Source: an uncultured Halomicronema sp. (GTDB lineage: Bacteria > Cyanobacteriota > Cyanobacteriia > Phormidesmidales > Phormidesmidaceae). From it: a DNA stretch of 9,557 nucleotides. Positions 8,840-9,557 of the stretch are shown in pieces (position 1 is the stretch's first letter; each line of letters starts with the position of its first letter). The notes beneath the pieces are model-generated. The model did no database searches, had not been told where the DNA came from, and saw nothing but the letters and a program-made list of their open reading frames with translations. Position numbers and translations under genes: made by a program. The stretch spans positions 1 to 9,557 of the forward strand of contig CALCPB010000671.1 of NCBI GenBank assembly GCA_937897665.1, in the 5' to 3' direction.

Positions 8840-8842
8840 AAG

Positions 8843-8936
8843 TTGGGTCACCGCTATCGACCCAAGTCGACCGACGCCAGTCAATTGATAGAGTCAGCGA
8901 TCTCTGAGTTTTTCGCTGACTCGGTTTGCCTAACCG
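8843..8936 (+). promoter_or_regulatory. Three consecutive hairpins before GNAT gene
   Basis: Three perfect inverted repeats follow one another. TTGGGTC/GACCCAA (8843-8849 and 8859-8865) has a nine-base loop. GAGTCAGCGA/TCGCTGACTC (8891-8900 and 8913-8922) has a 10-bp stem and a 12-base loop. CGGTT/AACCG (8922-8926 and 8932-8936) has a five-base loop. A T-rich tract with runs of four and seven T follows up to 8957, just before the ATG at 8964. Read as RNA on the + strand, this could be a terminator for an upstream transcript, an attenuator, or a structured leader of the acetyltransferase gene. It matches no riboswitch class I recognise. Confidence 0.45.
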
Positions 8937-8963
8937 TCGTCCCTTTTACTTTTTTTACTCGTT

Positions 8964-9443
8964 ATGGACTGCAGCAACATTCAATTTCAATACGTTGAGA
9001 CGTTAAGCTCCGCCGAGATGCAGCAGCTAATTGCCCTGTTTCAGAAGGCTGCGTTTTGGGCCAGCGATCGCACCGACACAGATATGGCCGTCGCGATCGC
9101 CCACAGTCACCCAGTCGTCATTGCTTGGGATGGCGAGCAGCTGATTGGCTTTGCCCGCGCCACGTCTGACGGTGTCTACCGGGCCACTATTTGGGATGTG
9201 GTGATCGACCCTCACTATCAGGGAGCTGGGCTCGGCCGTAAACTGGTGCAAACGGTGCTGAGTCATCCCCTCATGAGCCGGATTGAGCGTGTCTACTTGA
9301 TGACGACCCATCAGCAAGCGTTTTATGAGCGCATCGGCTTTCAAGAAAATCAGACCACCACAATGGTGCTGTTTCATCAAGAAATTGAGCCCGTGCCAAA
9401 TTTGGTGACTGTTGAGCAAGAGCCGCTGTCTGGCCAGATTTAG
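8964..9443 (+). CDS. GNAT family N-acetyltransferase, plant NSI/SNAT-like
   Basis: A soluble acetyl-CoA-dependent N-acetyltransferase of 159 residues, a complete single GNAT domain. The acetyl-CoA pyrophosphate-binding loop is QGAGLG (86-91), followed by RKL. It is preceded by the beta-strand segment ATIWDVVIDP (74-83). The C-terminal GNAT strand shows FYERIGF (120-126). The segments ARATSD (64-69), ATIWDV and DPHYQGAGLG closely resemble, from memory, the chloroplast acetyltransferase NSI/GNAT2 and serotonin N-acetyltransferase (SNAT) of plants, a lineage considered cyanobacterial in origin. The substrate could therefore be a protein lysine/N-terminus or an arylalkylamine; the sequence does not decide. 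No Shine-Dalgarno site precedes the ATG. A T-rich tract and hairpins do, which may affect expression. It is transcribed away from secA. The family is very likely; the subfamily is an inference needing alignment. Confidence 0.9.
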   Translation: MDCSNIQFQYVETLSSAEMQQLIALFQKAAFWASDRTDTDMAVAIAHSHPVVIAWDGEQLIGFARATSDGVYRATIWDVVIDPHYQGAGLGRKLVQTVLSHPLMSRIERVYLMTTHQQAFYERIGFQENQTTTMVLFHQEIEPVPNLVTVEQEPLSGQI

Positions 9444-9473
9444 GCCGGTTAGTCCACTCAAGGAATTGCTCAA
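9412..9473 (+). terminator. Possible stem-loop at the 3' end of GNAT gene
   Basis: TTGAGCAA (9412-9419, inside the coding end) and TTGCTCAA (9466-9473) are perfect inverted copies. Within the 46-base loop, CTGGCC (9430-9435) and GGCCGG (9443-9448) form a second stem of six pairs, one of them G-U, across the stop codon. No T-tract follows; the outer arm is followed by A-rich sequence. It may stabilise or end the transcript, but it is not a classic intrinsic terminator. Confidence 0.25.
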
Positions 9474-9557
9474 AAATAGTGTACTGATCGCAGAGGTTTG
9501 ACCCTGTCAACCCCTCACCAAAAACGTGTCAATGTTTGAGGGTTATGCAGGCGCAAC
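9444..9557. other. Non-coding right end of the window
   Basis: No gene can be supported in these 114 bases. Inverted repeats are TTGAC-CCT-GTCAA (9498-9510) and CCCTCA/TGAGGG (9512-9517 and 9537-9542). ATGs at 9532 and 9544 open frames that run off the edge after only a few codons, so a gene starting here cannot be confirmed or excluded. Confidence 0.4.

Larger units (their letters stand above)
8431..8963. other. Intergenic gap between secA and GNAT gene
   Basis: This 533-base stretch separates divergently transcribed secA and the acetyltransferase gene. It holds the possible secA promoter (8463-8491), an AT-rich part with a paired direct repeat and an inverted repeat (8607-8644), a GC-richer part with a possible 55-residue ORF (8672-8839), and three inverted repeats in a row (8843-8936). 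A pyrimidine-rich tract follows (8938-8960), directly before the acetyltransferase start. An ORF on the other strand, 8603-8884 (93 residues from TTG), overlaps all of this and has no recognisable features. Confidence 0.6.
414..9100. repeat. HIP1 octamers, scattered
   Basis: GCGATCGC, the highly iterated palindrome of many cyanobacterial genomes, occurs at 414, 749, 2435, 5464, 6303, 6376, 6647, 8495, 9064 and 9093. That is about one per kilobase, far more than a random 8-mer. The sites lie in chlH, secA, the acetyltransferase gene and both large gaps; none was seen in the PEP-CTERM gene. They identify the host lineage rather than a local function. Confidence 0.9.

Noticed and set aside
8603..8884. 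93-residue ORF on the - strand from a TTG codon
   Set aside because: Weak start codon, overlaps the repeat cluster and hairpins, and shows no domain pattern. It competes with the + strand small ORF; neither is proven.
8831..8936. Possible tRNA or tRNA remnant near the hairpins
   Set aside because: The stems do not assemble into a cloverleaf and no TΨC-like GTTC-A arm or CCA end is in place.
9027..9473. 148-residue ORF antisense to the acetyltransferase gene
   Set aside because: It mirrors the GNAT coding sequence and carries no recognisable domain.

Overview
The window looks like chromosomal DNA of a cyanobacterium. ChlH and SecA both read as the cyanobacterial/chloroplast type. The cyanobacterial HIP1 octamer GCGATCGC occurs at least ten times in 9.6 kb. 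One protein ends in a PEP-CTERM sorting tail. I cannot name the genus. The GC-rich coding sequence and the PEP-CTERM protein argue against the small marine picocyanobacteria.

Layout: (1) 1-100 is a short leader with a clear ribosome binding site. (2) 101-4099 (+) is chlH, the large porphyrin-binding subunit of magnesium chelatase. (3) 4137-4169 is a perfect 14-bp hairpin between two convergent genes, probably a terminator for both. (4) 4195-4857 (-) is a secreted PEP-CTERM protein with a galactose-binding-like (DUF642-like) body. (5) 4858-5643 is a 786-base, relatively AT-rich gap with several inverted repeats and no convincing gene. (6) 5644-8430 (-) is secA, the preprotein translocase ATPase, in its cyanobacterial form. 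(7) 8431-8963 is a second gap of 533 bases. It holds a repeat cluster, a possible 55-residue ORF and a run of three inverted repeats. (8) 8964-9443 (+) is a GNAT acetyltransferase whose core closely resembles the plant chloroplast NSI/SNAT acetyltransferases. (9) 9444-9557 is non-coding as far as it can be read.

The genes do not form one operon. chlH (chlorophyll synthesis), secA (protein export) and the acetyltransferase are housekeeping or regulatory genes, each with its own flanking intergenic DNA. There is one loose functional link: the PEP-CTERM protein has an N-terminal signal peptide and would need the Sec system, of which SecA is the motor. I see no rRNA, tRNA, CRISPR array, insertion sequence or phage gene.

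I found no clearly new multi-gene system. The parts most worth a second look are the unexplained structure in 8600-8963, the plant-like acetyltransferase, and the structured gap 4858-5643.
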